From Arthrobacter sp. cf158 (GTDB lineage Bacteria > Actinomycetota > Actinomycetes > Actinomycetales > Micrococcaceae), in contig NZ_FNNR01000001.1 of the NCBI RefSeq assembly GCF_900106835.1, positions 347,182 through 411,181 of the forward strand: DNA of 64,000 bases, in the 5' to 3' direction. Both the position numbers and the translations under genes were made by a program. A model generated the notes under the pieces. That model worked only from the letters and a program-made list of their open reading frames with translations. It was not told where the DNA came from and did not search any database. Below are positions 1 through 8,074 of the stretch, one piece after another. Each line of letters starts with the position of its first letter. Position 1 is the first letter of the stretch.

Positions 1-1
1 G

Positions 2-619
2 GCAGACGTCATCAAGGGGGAGTTCGGGGCCACGCGCGCTGCCCCCAAAACCTCGACGTCGGCCGCTGGCCGGAACAGCGCTGCTGCCACACATGCTGTG
101 GCGGGCAAGGCAGCTGCCGGGAAGAAGCCGACGACCGGCAGGAGCTCAGCCGGCGGTTCGAACAAGACGGCAGCGAAGTCCCCGGGTACAGCAGGTTCCG
201 CAGCCAAGGATGACCACCACCTTGATCCCGTTCCGGCCAAGGCGTTTTCCGGACGAATGCTGGCGCTGGCCGTGGTGATGATTGCCATCACCATCATGTT
301 GGCCCCCACTGTAAAGATCTTCCTGGAGAAACGAGCCGAGATTTCCGCGCTGGAGGGCGAGATTGCCGGCAAGAAAGCGGAGCAAACTGAGCTCAACAAA
401 CAGATCTCCCGGTGGCAGGACCCCAACTACGTGAAACAACAGGCCCGCGACCGCATTAACATGGTTATGCCGGGTGAAACAGGTTACTGGGTGTTTGGGG
501 GAGAAGAAGCCGCCGGCACGCCGGGTGGCCGCACCGGCTCCGGATCTTCTGCAAACCCGGAGAATCTGCCCTGGGTGGATGCTCTCTGGGAGTCCATCAG
601 ACGATCGGCAACTGACTAG
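2..619 (+). CDS. ftsB: FtsB/DivIC-family septum formation initiator (5' end outside window)
   Basis: Bitopic division protein of the FtsB/DivIC family, which in other bacteria joins the FtsQ/FtsL complex and helps activate septal peptidoglycan synthesis. The frame is open to the left edge; the only start codon seen in it is GTG at 98, but the upstream codons read as the same Ala/Ser/Thr-rich tail, so the true start is probably outside the window. Counting from GTG 98: disordered tail to about residue 50, one membrane segment at about 53-75, a coiled coil at about 76-106, and the WQDPxYxxxxAR motif typical of the family. The stop is at 617-619, and DUF501 follows on the same strand, as in other actinobacteria. 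Function is inferred from family and architecture. Confidence 0.85.
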   Translation, partial: ADVIKGEFGATRAAPKTSTSAAGRNSAAATHAVAGKAAAGKKPTTGRSSAGGSNKTAAKSPGTAGSAAKDDHHLDPVPAKAFSGRMLALAVVMIAITIMLAPTVKIFLEKRAEISALEGEIAGKKAEQTELNKQISRWQDPNYVKQQARDRINMVMPGETGYWVFGGEEAAGTPGGRTGSGSSANPENLPWVDALWESIRRSATD

Positions 620-675
620 AAGCGGTGCCCGCCGCCGTCGTGTCCTGAGAGGACGCGGCTATAAGGGCAGGAAGG

Positions 676-1371
676 TTGGCAGCGCAAGTGGAAGAGTACA
701 CGGCAGCCGTGCCGCAGGAATCCCGCCAGCCATCAGCACATGATCTCGAGGTCCTTAGCCGCCAGCTCGGCAGGCCGGTCCGGGATGTCGTCGAGATCCC
801 GGCGCGGTGCGTATGCGGCAACCCGCTGGTTGCGGCCACCGCGCCCCGGTTGAGCAACGGAACACCGTTTCCCACCACGTTTTACCTGACCCACCCGGTC
901 ATCACCTCCGCGGTGTCGCGGCTGGAAGCGGCAGGGCTCATGAACCAGATGAACGAGCGGTTGACCGCAGACCAGGAATTGGCTGGAGCCTACCGTGGCG
1001 CCCACGAGGCCTACCTGCAGGCCCGCAACGACATCGCCGGCCGTTCGGGAACCGGCGCGGTGCCCGAGATTGACGGCATCTCTGCCGGCGGCATGCCCAC
1101 CCGCGTCAAGTGCCTTCATGTTTTGGTGGGCCATTCGCTCGCCGCGGGTCCGGGGGTGAATCCGCTGGGTGACGAGGCTTTGGAGTCCATCACTGAGTGG
1201 TGGACCAAAGACCGTTGCTATTGCGACGGCGCCTGGGATACCGCAGGTGAGGCCCCCTCGAAGGACCTGAGCCGCCACGGCCCGCAGGGCTTGCCGGACA
1301 TCGTTGGACGTCCCGCGCCGGTAAGGACAGCAAAAACCAGTGCTCCGGGCGAGCAGGAAGGCACTGCATGA
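676..1371 (+). CDS. DUF501 domain-containing protein
   Basis: Conserved actinobacterial protein of unknown function, 231 aa from the TTG at 676. A GTG at 688 would give 227 aa and sits 12 nt after the purine-rich AGGAAGG at 669-675, which directly abuts the TTG, so GTG 688 may be the real start. The core has the invariant region around CVCGNPLV and FPTTFYLTHP, and a Cys pair near the C-terminus (RCYCDGAW). Its stop overlaps the ppx start (ATGA, 1368-1371), so the two are translationally coupled. The ftsB-DUF501-ppx order is common in actinobacteria. There is no signal peptide or membrane segment. Confidence 0.85.
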   Translation: MAAQVEEYTAAVPQESRQPSAHDLEVLSRQLGRPVRDVVEIPARCVCGNPLVAATAPRLSNGTPFPTTFYLTHPVITSAVSRLEAAGLMNQMNERLTADQELAGAYRGAHEAYLQARNDIAGRSGTGAVPEIDGISAGGMPTRVKCLHVLVGHSLAAGPGVNPLGDEALESITEWWTKDRCYCDGAWDTAGEAPSKDLSRHGPQGLPDIVGRPAPVRTAKTSAPGEQEGTA

Positions 1372-2324
1372 GCCGCGTCGCAGCGATCGACTGTGGAACC
1401 AACTCCATCCGCCTCCTCATCGCAGACGCCTCAGTCAACGGAGCGCCGGGACCGTTGACCGATGTTGTGCGTGAAATGCGCGTGGTCCGCCTGGGCCAGG
1501 GCGTTGATGCCACCGGCGAACTCGCCCCCGAGGCCTTGGAACGCACATTCGCAGCCACAAAGGACTACGCCGGGCTCATCCAGCTCCATGGCGCCACACG
1601 AGTCCGGTTCGCTGCGACGTCCGCAACCCGCGATGCCCGCAACCGCCAGGTTTTTGTGGACGGCATTCGTGAACTGTTGGGCGTGGAACCGGAAGTAATT
1701 TCGGGTAACGAGGAAGCTGCGCTGTCCTTCGCCGGCGCCAGCAGTGTCCTGCCGGTTACCGGGGCAGACCCGATCCTTGTGGTGGACCTGGGCGGCGGCA
1801 GTACCGAATTCGTGCTGGGTGACTCCAATGGCGTCATCGCTGCCCGCTCGGTGGATATTGGCTGCGTGAGGCTGACTGAGCGTCACCTTCGCAGTGATCC
1901 GCCCACCGCAGCGGAAATCGCTGCAGCAGAGTCCGACGTCGATGCCGCGCTTGACCTTGCCGGGCAAGAGGTGCCGCTTGACCGCGCCACCGCTGTGGTT
2001 GGCGTGGCGGGTTCCATCACCACCATCACGGCGCACGCATTGGGCCTGAGCGAATACTCGCCCAGCCGGATCCACGGGGCTTCACTGGATCTGCAGACCA
2101 TCAGCGACGCTTGCACCAGCTTGCTGGAAATGACGCGGGACGAACGTGTGGCACTTCCTTTCATGCACCCCGGCCGCGTGGATGTCATCGGCGCCGGCGC
2201 CTTGGTATGGCGTCGCATCCTGGACCGGCTGGCAACCGTCAGCGATGGCCGGATCACTGTGGCTGTCTCCAGCGAGCACGACATTCTGGACGGCATCGCA
2301 CTGAGTATCCGGGACGCCGAATGA
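1368..2324 (+). CDS. ppx: Ppx/GppA family exopolyphosphatase
   Basis: Exopolyphosphatase / pppGpp phosphohydrolase of the ASKHA (actin-like ATPase) fold, 318 aa, the short two-domain form usual in actinobacteria. Visible motifs: N-terminal phosphate-1 loop AAIDCGTNSIRLLIAD (residues 5-20), the VDLGGGSTEF phosphate-2 loop near residue 140, and the VGVAGSITT adenosine-type motif. It should release orthophosphate from the ends of polyphosphate chains in the cytoplasm. It overlaps the gene on each side by 4 nt, so DUF501, ppx and the following protease probably share a transcript. Confidence 0.92.
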   Translation: MSRVAAIDCGTNSIRLLIADASVNGAPGPLTDVVREMRVVRLGQGVDATGELAPEALERTFAATKDYAGLIQLHGATRVRFAATSATRDARNRQVFVDGIRELLGVEPEVISGNEEAALSFAGASSVLPVTGADPILVVDLGGGSTEFVLGDSNGVIAARSVDIGCVRLTERHLRSDPPTAAEIAAAESDVDAALDLAGQEVPLDRATAVVGVAGSITTITAHALGLSEYSPSRIHGASLDLQTISDACTSLLEMTRDERVALPFMHPGRVDVIGAGALVWRRILDRLATVSDGRITVAVSSEHDILDGIALSIRDAE

Positions 2325-3712
2325 CGGTGCGATACCGCCGCACCTTCTCCGCCGCATTGGCCACCCTCATGGCCGGCAGCGCGCTGGCGGGTGCATTGTT
2401 GACGGCTCCGGCCGCCAGCGCGGACGCCTGGCGGGACAAGGAGTTCTGGCTCAAGGAATCAGGAGTCACCAACGCGTGGCAGGTTTCCAAGGGTGCCGGG
2501 GTCAAGGTGGCCATCATCGATAGCGGCATCGACGGCAACCATCCTGACCTGAAGGGTGTGGTGGTGGGTGGCACGGACGTCTCCGGAGCCGGCGCTCCCA
2601 ACGGGCAGAAGAGCATCGGGGCCAAGACCGAGCACGGAACCCTGGTGGCTACCATGCTGGCCGGCCGTGGCCACACGACCCCTACGGCATCGCCGTCACC
2701 ATCTGCGTCCGCAACTCCCGCTGCCCCACCCACGGTCCCTCCAGCCGGGGGACCGGAAGGCATCACGGGTGTGGCACCTGAAGCGGAGATCCTGGCCGTG
2801 TCAACGTGGCTCGGATCGCCCAACCCCGGCGGTAAATCGGATCAGGAGCAGATTCCGGACGCCGTCCGCTGGGCAGTGGACAACGGTGCCAAGGTCATCA
2901 ATATTTCCCTGGGAAGTACATCCCCGGACTGGCCACAGAGCTGGGACGCCGCGTTCTTGTACGCCGAGCAGAAGGACGTCGTGATCGTCGCGGCTGCCGG
3001 AAACCGCGTGGGCGGCAACATCCAGGTGGGAGCTCCGGCCACCATCCCCGGTGTCCTTACGGTTGCCGGACTGGACGGCGACGGGCGGGCCAGCGTGGAC
3101 TCCTCCTCCCAGGGCATCAGCATCGGGGTGGCCGCACCTGCAGAGAATCTGGTGGGCGGCATTCCCGGGGGCGGCTACGCCGAGTGGGCTGGTACCTCCG
3201 GTGCAGCGCCCATCGTGTCCGGCGTTGCCGCACTGATCCGCTCCAAATGGCCGGAGATGAGTGCCACACAGGTCATCAACAGGATTGTCAGCACGGCCAA
3301 GGACGCAGGCGCTCCGGGCAAGGATCCGCTCTACGGTTACGGGATCCTGAATGCCGAGGCGGCGCTGAAGGATGACGTGCCCACGGCCAGCAGCAACCCG
3401 TTGGGTTCGATTGCGGACTGGATCCGTGTGCACCGCCGTGGTGATTTCAGTACGCCGTCGCAGGCACCCGCTGCGAGTCCTACCAGCGCGGCACCCACGC
3501 TTGCCGATCCGACCGTCCCTGTAGCCAAGACGCCGGCCACTGTGGACGATGCCCTTCCCGCCGCCGTCGTGCTTGGGTTTGGTGCGCTGTTTATCGCTCT
3601 TGTCACCGGAGCCGCGATCCAGTTGCGGAGGGTGTCGAAGAACCCGCCGGCGGTGCCCGAGGAAGCCGAAACGGGCGCGATGATGAAGGTGGATCCACCC
3701 GTCAAAAAGTAG
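2321..3712 (+). CDS. S8 family serine peptidase, mycosin-like, membrane-anchored
   Basis: Secreted subtilisin-type protease, 463 aa. The ATG at 2321 overlaps the ppx stop and begins a good signal peptide (cleavage near AASA at about residue 34); the frame is open further upstream, but only inside ppx. Catalytic triad: D67 in VAIIDSGIDG, H105 in EHGTLVATM, S293 in GTSGAAP, with oxyanion N228 in AAAGN. A Pro/Ser/Ala-rich insert lies at about 118-145. A Pro/Ala/Thr linker and one TM helix (about 415-440) end the protein. Signal peptide plus C-terminal TM matches the mycosins (MycP) of type VII secretion, but no ESX gene is in the window, so the substrate is unknown. Confidence 0.88.
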   Translation: MTVRYRRTFSAALATLMAGSALAGALLTAPAASADAWRDKEFWLKESGVTNAWQVSKGAGVKVAIIDSGIDGNHPDLKGVVVGGTDVSGAGAPNGQKSIGAKTEHGTLVATMLAGRGHTTPTASPSPSASATPAAPPTVPPAGGPEGITGVAPEAEILAVSTWLGSPNPGGKSDQEQIPDAVRWAVDNGAKVINISLGSTSPDWPQSWDAAFLYAEQKDVVIVAAAGNRVGGNIQVGAPATIPGVLTVAGLDGDGRASVDSSSQGISIGVAAPAENLVGGIPGGGYAEWAGTSGAAPIVSGVAALIRSKWPEMSATQVINRIVSTAKDAGAPGKDPLYGYGILNAEAALKDDVPTASSNPLGSIADWIRVHRRGDFSTPSQAPAASPTSAAPTLADPTVPVAKTPATVDDALPAAVVLGFGALFIALVTGAAIQLRRVSKNPPAVPEEAETGAMMKVDPPVKK

Positions 3713-3714
3713 TT

Positions 3715-3751
3715 AGTGAAGATTTTCACAAAGTACGGTACTCTGGTCTCA
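3715..3751 (+). promoter_or_regulatory. ndh promoter with CRP/GlxR-like half-sites, leaderless start
   Basis: GTGA-N6-TCAC (3716-3719 and 3726-3729) matches the core of the CRP/GlxR family operator. It lies just upstream of the hexamer TACTCT (3739-3744), which is six bases before the ndh ATG. There is no Shine-Dalgarno. The site would overlap the -35 region, a position suited to repression. Confidence 0.45.
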
Positions 3752-5205
3752 TGGCAACCACCCCTGAGCTCATTGACCGTCCCCGGGTTCTCGTCGTCGG
3801 CGGCGGCTACGTCGGCCTCTACGTAGCCCTCAAATTGCAGAAGAAGATCGCGAATGCAGGTGGCATCGTCACCGTCGTGGATCCACTGCCTTACATGACT
3901 TACCAGCCCTTCCTCCCGGAAGTTGCAGGTGGCAACATCGAGGCACGCCACGCCGTCGTCTCCCACCGTCAGCACCTGAAGCAGACTGAGCTCATCCAGG
4001 GCCGCGTCACCAGCATCGACCACGCCAACCGGACTGCGGTCATCGCTCCGTCCGATGGCGGCGAAAACTTCGAAATCCCGTACTTCGACGTCGTCATTGC
4101 AGCTGGCGCCATCACCCGTACGTTCCCCATCAAGGGCCTCGCGGACAAGGGCATCGGCCTGAAGACCATCGAGGAAGCTGTTGCACTGCGCAACAAGGTG
4201 CTGGAGCGCATTGAAGCCGCTTCCACCATGACGGACCCCGCAGAGCGCGCCAAGGCCCTCACGTTCGTTGTTGTCGGTGGCGGTTTTGCCGGCATTGAGT
4301 GCCTCACCGAAATGGAAGACCTCGCCCGCGCCGCCGTGCGTAACAACCCGCGCATCCGCCAGGAAGAAGTCCGCTTCATCCTGGTCGAAGCCATGGGACG
4401 CATCATGCCCGAGGTCACCGCCTCGCAGGCTGAATGGGTTGTGGAGCACCTCCGCAGCCGCGGCATCGAAGTTCTGCTGAACACCTCCCTGGATAGCGCC
4501 GAGGGCAACCTCAAGCTCATCAACCTCCCGGACAAGACCCCGGCACAGGAAGTTGAAGCTGACACCCTGGTGTGGGCTGCCGGTGTGCAGGCCAACCCGA
4601 TGATCCGCTCCACGGACTTCCCGCTGGAACCGCGTGGCCGCGTTCGCGTCCTCCCGGACCTGCGCATCGCAGGCGACGAAGGCATCGTGGAGAACGCCTG
4701 GGCAGCCGGCGACATCGCCGCCGTCCCGGACCTCACGGGCAAGGGCCTGCCGGACGGCACTTGCGTCCCCAACGCCCAGCACGCACTCCGCCAGGCCAAG
4801 AAGCTCGCCAAGAACCTCTGGGCTTCCCGCTGGGACAAGCCGCTGCACGACTACAAGCACAAGAACCTTGGTGCTGTTGCCGGCTTCGGCGAGTGGAAGG
4901 GTGTTGCCAACATCAACCTGCTGGGCCGCATCGGCCTCAAGGGCGGCCTCGCCTGGCTGGCCCACCGTGGGTACCACGGCATGGCCATGCCCACCGTTGA
5001 GCGCAAGTTCCGCGTGATCTTCGGCTGGATCCTTGCATTCTTCGCAGGCCGCGACACCACGCAGCTGATCGACCTGGACAACCCCCGCGGTGCCTTCGTG
5101 GCCGCAGCGACGCCGGCTCCCAAGCCTGCAGCTGCACCGGCACCCGTAGAAGCCAAGCCTGTTGCCGAGGAAGCCAAGACCCCGGTAACTGCTGACGCCA
5201 AGTAG
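3751..5205 (+). CDS. ndh: Type II NADH dehydrogenase (NAD(P)/FAD-dependent oxidoreductase)
   Basis: Single-subunit NADH:quinone oxidoreductase (NDH-2), 484 aa, feeding electrons from NADH into the menaquinone pool at the inner face of the membrane without pumping protons. Two Rossmann dinucleotide motifs are visible: GGGYVG at residues 17-22 (FAD) and GGGFAG at 176-181 (NADH). The third FAD contact is WAAGDIAAVPD. The region KFRVIFGWILAFF near residue 425 is a plausible membrane-binding helix, and the tail is Ala/Pro/Lys-rich. It is followed by a strong terminator, so it is monocistronic. Other FAD-dependent disulfide-reductase relatives lack the C-terminal region, which supports ndh. Confidence 0.92.
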   Translation: MATTPELIDRPRVLVVGGGYVGLYVALKLQKKIANAGGIVTVVDPLPYMTYQPFLPEVAGGNIEARHAVVSHRQHLKQTELIQGRVTSIDHANRTAVIAPSDGGENFEIPYFDVVIAAGAITRTFPIKGLADKGIGLKTIEEAVALRNKVLERIEAASTMTDPAERAKALTFVVVGGGFAGIECLTEMEDLARAAVRNNPRIRQEEVRFILVEAMGRIMPEVTASQAEWVVEHLRSRGIEVLLNTSLDSAEGNLKLINLPDKTPAQEVEADTLVWAAGVQANPMIRSTDFPLEPRGRVRVLPDLRIAGDEGIVENAWAAGDIAAVPDLTGKGLPDGTCVPNAQHALRQAKKLAKNLWASRWDKPLHDYKHKNLGAVAGFGEWKGVANINLLGRIGLKGGLAWLAHRGYHGMAMPTVERKFRVIFGWILAFFAGRDTTQLIDLDNPRGAFVAAATPAPKPAAAPAPVEAKPVAEEAKTPVTADAK

Positions 5206-5213
5206 TACACGCC

Positions 5214-5257
5214 CGACGGCGGCCGCCCCCTTCAGGGGAGTGGCCGCCGTCGGCGTT
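5214..5257 (+). terminator. Intrinsic terminator after ndh
   Basis: Perfect 11-bp stem CGACGGCGGCC (5214-5224) with GGCCGCCGTCG (5242-5252); the C-run and G-run inside extend the helix. A short T-run follows. Confidence 0.75.
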
Positions 5258-5311
5258 TAACCACTGGACTTTCCTGGCCTGCAGTGTTTGCGGTGCCCCT
5301 AGACTGTTCCC

Positions 5312-6232
5312 ATGTCCGGTGAAACCGATCTGAAGACGCTTCTGGAATCCCTGCACCCTGTGGCCCGCGACGGTGAGTATGTGTACGCTCTCTGGCCGCA
5401 CGGCCGGCCGCTGGAAGGCGGCATCGAAGCGGCCGTTCGGGAGGCTGAAGGCCTGACGGTTGTCCTTCACCGCGATGAAGCAGATTCGTTGGGCCTCAGC
5501 TACGATTTCGTGGCCACCTGGATCACGCTGCAGGTTCACTCGGCCCTCGAAGCCGTAGGACTGACCGCGGCGGTGAGTGCAGCGCTGACACACTCGGGAA
5601 TCAGCTGCAACGTCCTGGCCGGGTTCCACCACGACCACCTGCTGGTGCCCACAGCTGATGCCGGCCGGGCCATGGACGTGCTGCGATTGCTGGCCCGTGG
5701 GGTGGTCCTGAGATCCGAGCTGCCCGAGGACCGGGAAGAGATCCTGGAGTTGACTGCCCGGGCCTTCTCCGTTTCACCTGTGACCGGCGAGCCTGTGGTG
5801 GGCACTCCCGTTGAAGTGGGGCTGCTGCGGGAGCTTTTTGAGTGCGGCGAGTACATTCCGGAGCTCAGCATCGTGGCGGAGATGGGCGGAGAAATTGTGG
5901 GTCATGCCATCAGTACCCGGGGGTGGGTGGGAGCATTGGAGCTTGTTGCCCTCGGTCCGATCGGCGTGCTTCCGCCGTTCCAGCGCCGCGGAGTGGGTTC
6001 CGCGTTGATGCGCGAGACGGCTGCCCGCGCCACTGCCCTCGGAGAGCCCGGGATCGCCTTGCTCGGCAGCCCTCTTTACTACCCGCGCTTCGGGTACGTT
6101 CCGGCCACCTCCTTGGGCATTGAACCGCCGGAAACGGTGTGGGGTGATCACTTCCAATTGCTGACGCTCCCCGGATGGCCCGACGGCGTCAGCGGCACCT
6201 TCCGCTATGCCGAGCCGTTCAACCAGCTGTAG
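5312..6232 (+). CDS. ACT-domain / GNAT N-acetyltransferase fusion
   Basis: 306-aa two-domain protein. Residues 1-130 resemble the small stand-alone ACT_7 (formerly DUF2241) proteins (LLESLHPVARDGEYVYALWP, then VLAGFHHDHLLVP). Residues 135-306 are a GNAT acetyltransferase of the YhbS type, with the acetyl-CoA loop VLPPFQRRGVGSALM and the FGYVPA segment after beta 5. The reaction is probably acetyl transfer from acetyl-CoA to a small amine, with a possible effector-binding ACT module. TAGACT (5300-5305) lies exactly six bases before the ATG and no SD is visible, so the mRNA is probably leaderless. The acceptor substrate cannot be read from the sequence. Confidence 0.82.
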   Translation: MSGETDLKTLLESLHPVARDGEYVYALWPHGRPLEGGIEAAVREAEGLTVVLHRDEADSLGLSYDFVATWITLQVHSALEAVGLTAAVSAALTHSGISCNVLAGFHHDHLLVPTADAGRAMDVLRLLARGVVLRSELPEDREEILELTARAFSVSPVTGEPVVGTPVEVGLLRELFECGEYIPELSIVAEMGGEIVGHAISTRGWVGALELVALGPIGVLPPFQRRGVGSALMRETAARATALGEPGIALLGSPLYYPRFGYVPATSLGIEPPETVWGDHFQLLTLPGWPDGVSGTFRYAEPFNQL

Positions 6233-6253
6233 CTGGGATACCATGGTCCGGGC

Positions 6254-6327
6254 GCCCCAGTAGCCCAATTGGCAGAGGCAGCGGACTTAAAATCCGCGTG
6301 TTGTGGGTTCGAGTCCCACCTGGGGCA
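6254..6327 (+). tRNA. tRNA-Leu (anticodon UAA), short variable loop
   Basis: Complete cloverleaf of 74 nt: acceptor 6254-6260 with 6320-6326, discriminator A6327, D arm 6263-6279, anticodon stem GCGGA/TCCGC (6281-6285, 6293-6297) with loop CTTAAAA giving anticodon TAA at 6288-6290, T arm GTGGG-TTCGAGT-CCCAC (6303-6319). CCA is not encoded. The variable loop is only GTGTT (6298-6302), whereas leucine tRNAs usually have a long extra arm. The anticodon reads UUA, a rare codon in this GC-rich genome. Confidence 0.92.
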
Positions 6328-6380
6328 CTGTTCTTTGGCGGAGGGCACTGTTCTTTGGGGGAGTGCCCTGTTCTGTAGGC
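6321..6380 (+). repeat. Three tandem copies of a 20-bp repeat at the tRNA 3' end
   Basis: Units 6321-6340, 6341-6360 and 6361-6380 align with an exact 20-base period (consensus around GGGCACTGTTCTTTGG). Copies 1 and 2 differ at few positions; copy 3 is more diverged. The first unit includes the last bases of the tRNA gene. Confidence 0.7.
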
Positions 6381-6477
6381 GAGAGCGAATTCTCCCTTGC
6401 GTTGGAGCCTCCCCCTACTTCAGTGAGATTTCCCAGCATGCTCGTAGATTCCCCACAGGCAACGAGTGTTATAGGGA

Positions 6478-6493
6478 TGTGACCTGAATCACT
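6478..6493 (+). promoter_or_regulatory. CRP/GlxR-like operator upstream of the branched-chain amino-acid binding protein
   Basis: TGTGACCTGAATCACT is TGTGA-N6-TCACT, one base from a perfect CRP/GlxR-family palindrome. It is 100 bases upstream of the binding-protein ATG in a gene-free stretch. A second copy stands before livH at 13239-13254. Confidence 0.6.
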
Positions 6494-6592
6494 TATGTTC
6501 GTGGATCAATTGCACTAGTTTGAGTCTTAATCAGGAACACCTGAGTAATCGCATCAAAGGCAGTTCGCACCTTTCGATCGAGGAGACAACGA

Positions 6593-7951
6593 ATGTTTGA
6601 TCTTTCCCCAGCGGCGCCCCGAGCCGCCAAGCTAACAGCGCTTGGCATTGGGGTCGCTCTCTTGGCCACAGCTTGTGGTGGGTCTTCGACTCCAACCCAG
6701 ACTGGGTCTTCATCCGCCGCCGCCGCAGCAGGCATCTCCTGCCCGGCACCCAGCAGCGGGGCGGGAGCCGGCAACAGCCAGGCTGCCACCAACACGGGAC
6801 CTGTACCTCCCTCGACCACCACCACGTCAACGCCGCTTAAACTAGGATCGCTCCTGCCGACAACGGGGTCGCTGGCGTTCCTCGGTCCGCCCGAAATTGC
6901 CGGTGTGAACCTCGGTATCAAGGAAGTTAACGACGCCGGCGGCGTCCTGGGTGCTCCCGTCTCCGTGATTCACCGCGATTCCGGTGACACCAAGACTGAC
7001 ATCGCAACCCAATCCACCACCGCCCTGCTGGGACAGGGCGTGAGCGCCGTGATCGGTGCCGCATCCTCCGGTGTTTCCAAGACGGTCATCAACCAGATCA
7101 CCGGCGCTGGAGTCATCCAATTCTCGCCTGCGAACACCTCCCCGGACTTCACTACGTGGGATGACAAGGGCCTGTACTGGCGCACTGCACCGTCCGACGT
7201 GCTGCAGGGCAAGGTCCTGGGCAACTACATGGCTACCTGTGGCGCCCAGACCGTCGGCATGATCGTTCTGAACGACGCCTACGGTACCGGCCTCCAGAAG
7301 AACGTCAAGGAAGCCTTTGAGGCAGCCGGCGGCAAGGTTGTTGCTGAAGAACTCTTCAACGAGGGCGATTCGCAGTTCAGCAGCCAGGTGGACAAGGTCC
7401 TCGCAGCCAAGCCGGACGCCATCGCCCTGATCACGTTCGACCAAGCCAAGAGCATCGTCCCCCTGATCACCGGCAAGGGCATCAAGCCCACCCAGCTGTT
7501 CATGGTTGATGGCAACACCTCGGACTACAGCAAGGACTTCCAGGCAGGCACCCTGAAGGGCGCACAGGGAACCATTCCCGGTACGTTCGCCAAGGACGCC
7601 TTCAAGCAGAAGCTCCTCGCTATCGATCCCGCACTGAAGGATTACAGCTACGCAGGCGAGTCCTACGACGCCGTGAACCTGATCGCGCTGGCTTCTGAGG
7701 CAGCCAAGAGCACCAAGGGCACGGATATCGCAGCCAAGCTGAAGGAAGTCTCTGAGGGCGGCGAGAAGTGCACCAGCTTCGCAGCCTGTGTCACGTTGCT
7801 CCGCGAGGGCAAGGACATCGACTACGACGGCCAGTCCGGTCCTGTAACGTTCTCCGATGCCGGTGACCCCACCGAGGCATACATCGGCATCTACGAGTAC
7901 CAGGATGACAACACCTACAAGCCGGTCCGCGAAGAGTTCGGCAAGCTCTAA
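6593..7951 (+). CDS. livJ: Branched-chain amino acid ABC transporter substrate-binding lipoprotein
   Basis: Extracytoplasmic solute receptor of the LivJ / Leu-Ile-Val-binding family (periplasmic-binding fold type I), 452 aa. A signal peptide ends in a lipobox-like LLATAC with lipidated C28, followed by a Ser/Gly/Ala/Thr linker to about residue 75. The mature domain starts at LKLGSLLPTTGSLAF and contains the family segment GVNLGIKEVNDAGG. SD GAGGAG lies about 10 nt upstream of the ATG. It should deliver Leu/Ile/Val or a related substrate to the LivHMGF components encoded on the opposite strand at 9.1-13.1 kb. A strong terminator follows. Confidence 0.9.
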   Translation: MFDLSPAAPRAAKLTALGIGVALLATACGGSSTPTQTGSSSAAAAAGISCPAPSSGAGAGNSQAATNTGPVPPSTTTTSTPLKLGSLLPTTGSLAFLGPPEIAGVNLGIKEVNDAGGVLGAPVSVIHRDSGDTKTDIATQSTTALLGQGVSAVIGAASSGVSKTVINQITGAGVIQFSPANTSPDFTTWDDKGLYWRTAPSDVLQGKVLGNYMATCGAQTVGMIVLNDAYGTGLQKNVKEAFEAAGGKVVAEELFNEGDSQFSSQVDKVLAAKPDAIALITFDQAKSIVPLITGKGIKPTQLFMVDGNTSDYSKDFQAGTLKGAQGTIPGTFAKDAFKQKLLAIDPALKDYSYAGESYDAVNLIALASEAAKSTKGTDIAAKLKEVSEGGEKCTSFAACVTLLREGKDIDYDGQSGPVTFSDAGDPTEAYIGIYEYQDDNTYKPVREEFGKL

Positions 7952-7979
7952 GCCAAGCTCACGCTGAACCGCAGTTAGC

Positions 7980-8018
7980 AACGGGTCCCCTTCCTGTAAG
8001 GAAGGGGACCCGTTCTGC
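7980..8018 (+). terminator. Intrinsic terminator after livJ-like gene
   Basis: Perfect 15-bp hairpin (7980-7994 with 8000-8014), loop TGTAA. Confidence 0.85.
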
Positions 8019-8074
8019 GTCCAAAGCCATGACGTCCAAAGCCATTACACAGGCGGTACACCTACCATGTCCTC

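Noticed and set aside
2111..2320. In-frame upstream extension of the subtilase
   Set aside because: It lies inside ppx; the ATG at 2321 gives a proper signal peptide and a coupled start.
3337..4977. 546-codon minus-strand open frame opposite ndh
   Set aside because: It lies antisense to a clearly conserved gene; in GC-rich genes the complementary frame is often free of stops. Its product has no motif.
6328..6592. Possible integrated element next to the tRNA gene
   Set aside because: Only the 20-bp repeat is present; no integrase, no second att copy and no change of gene character downstream.
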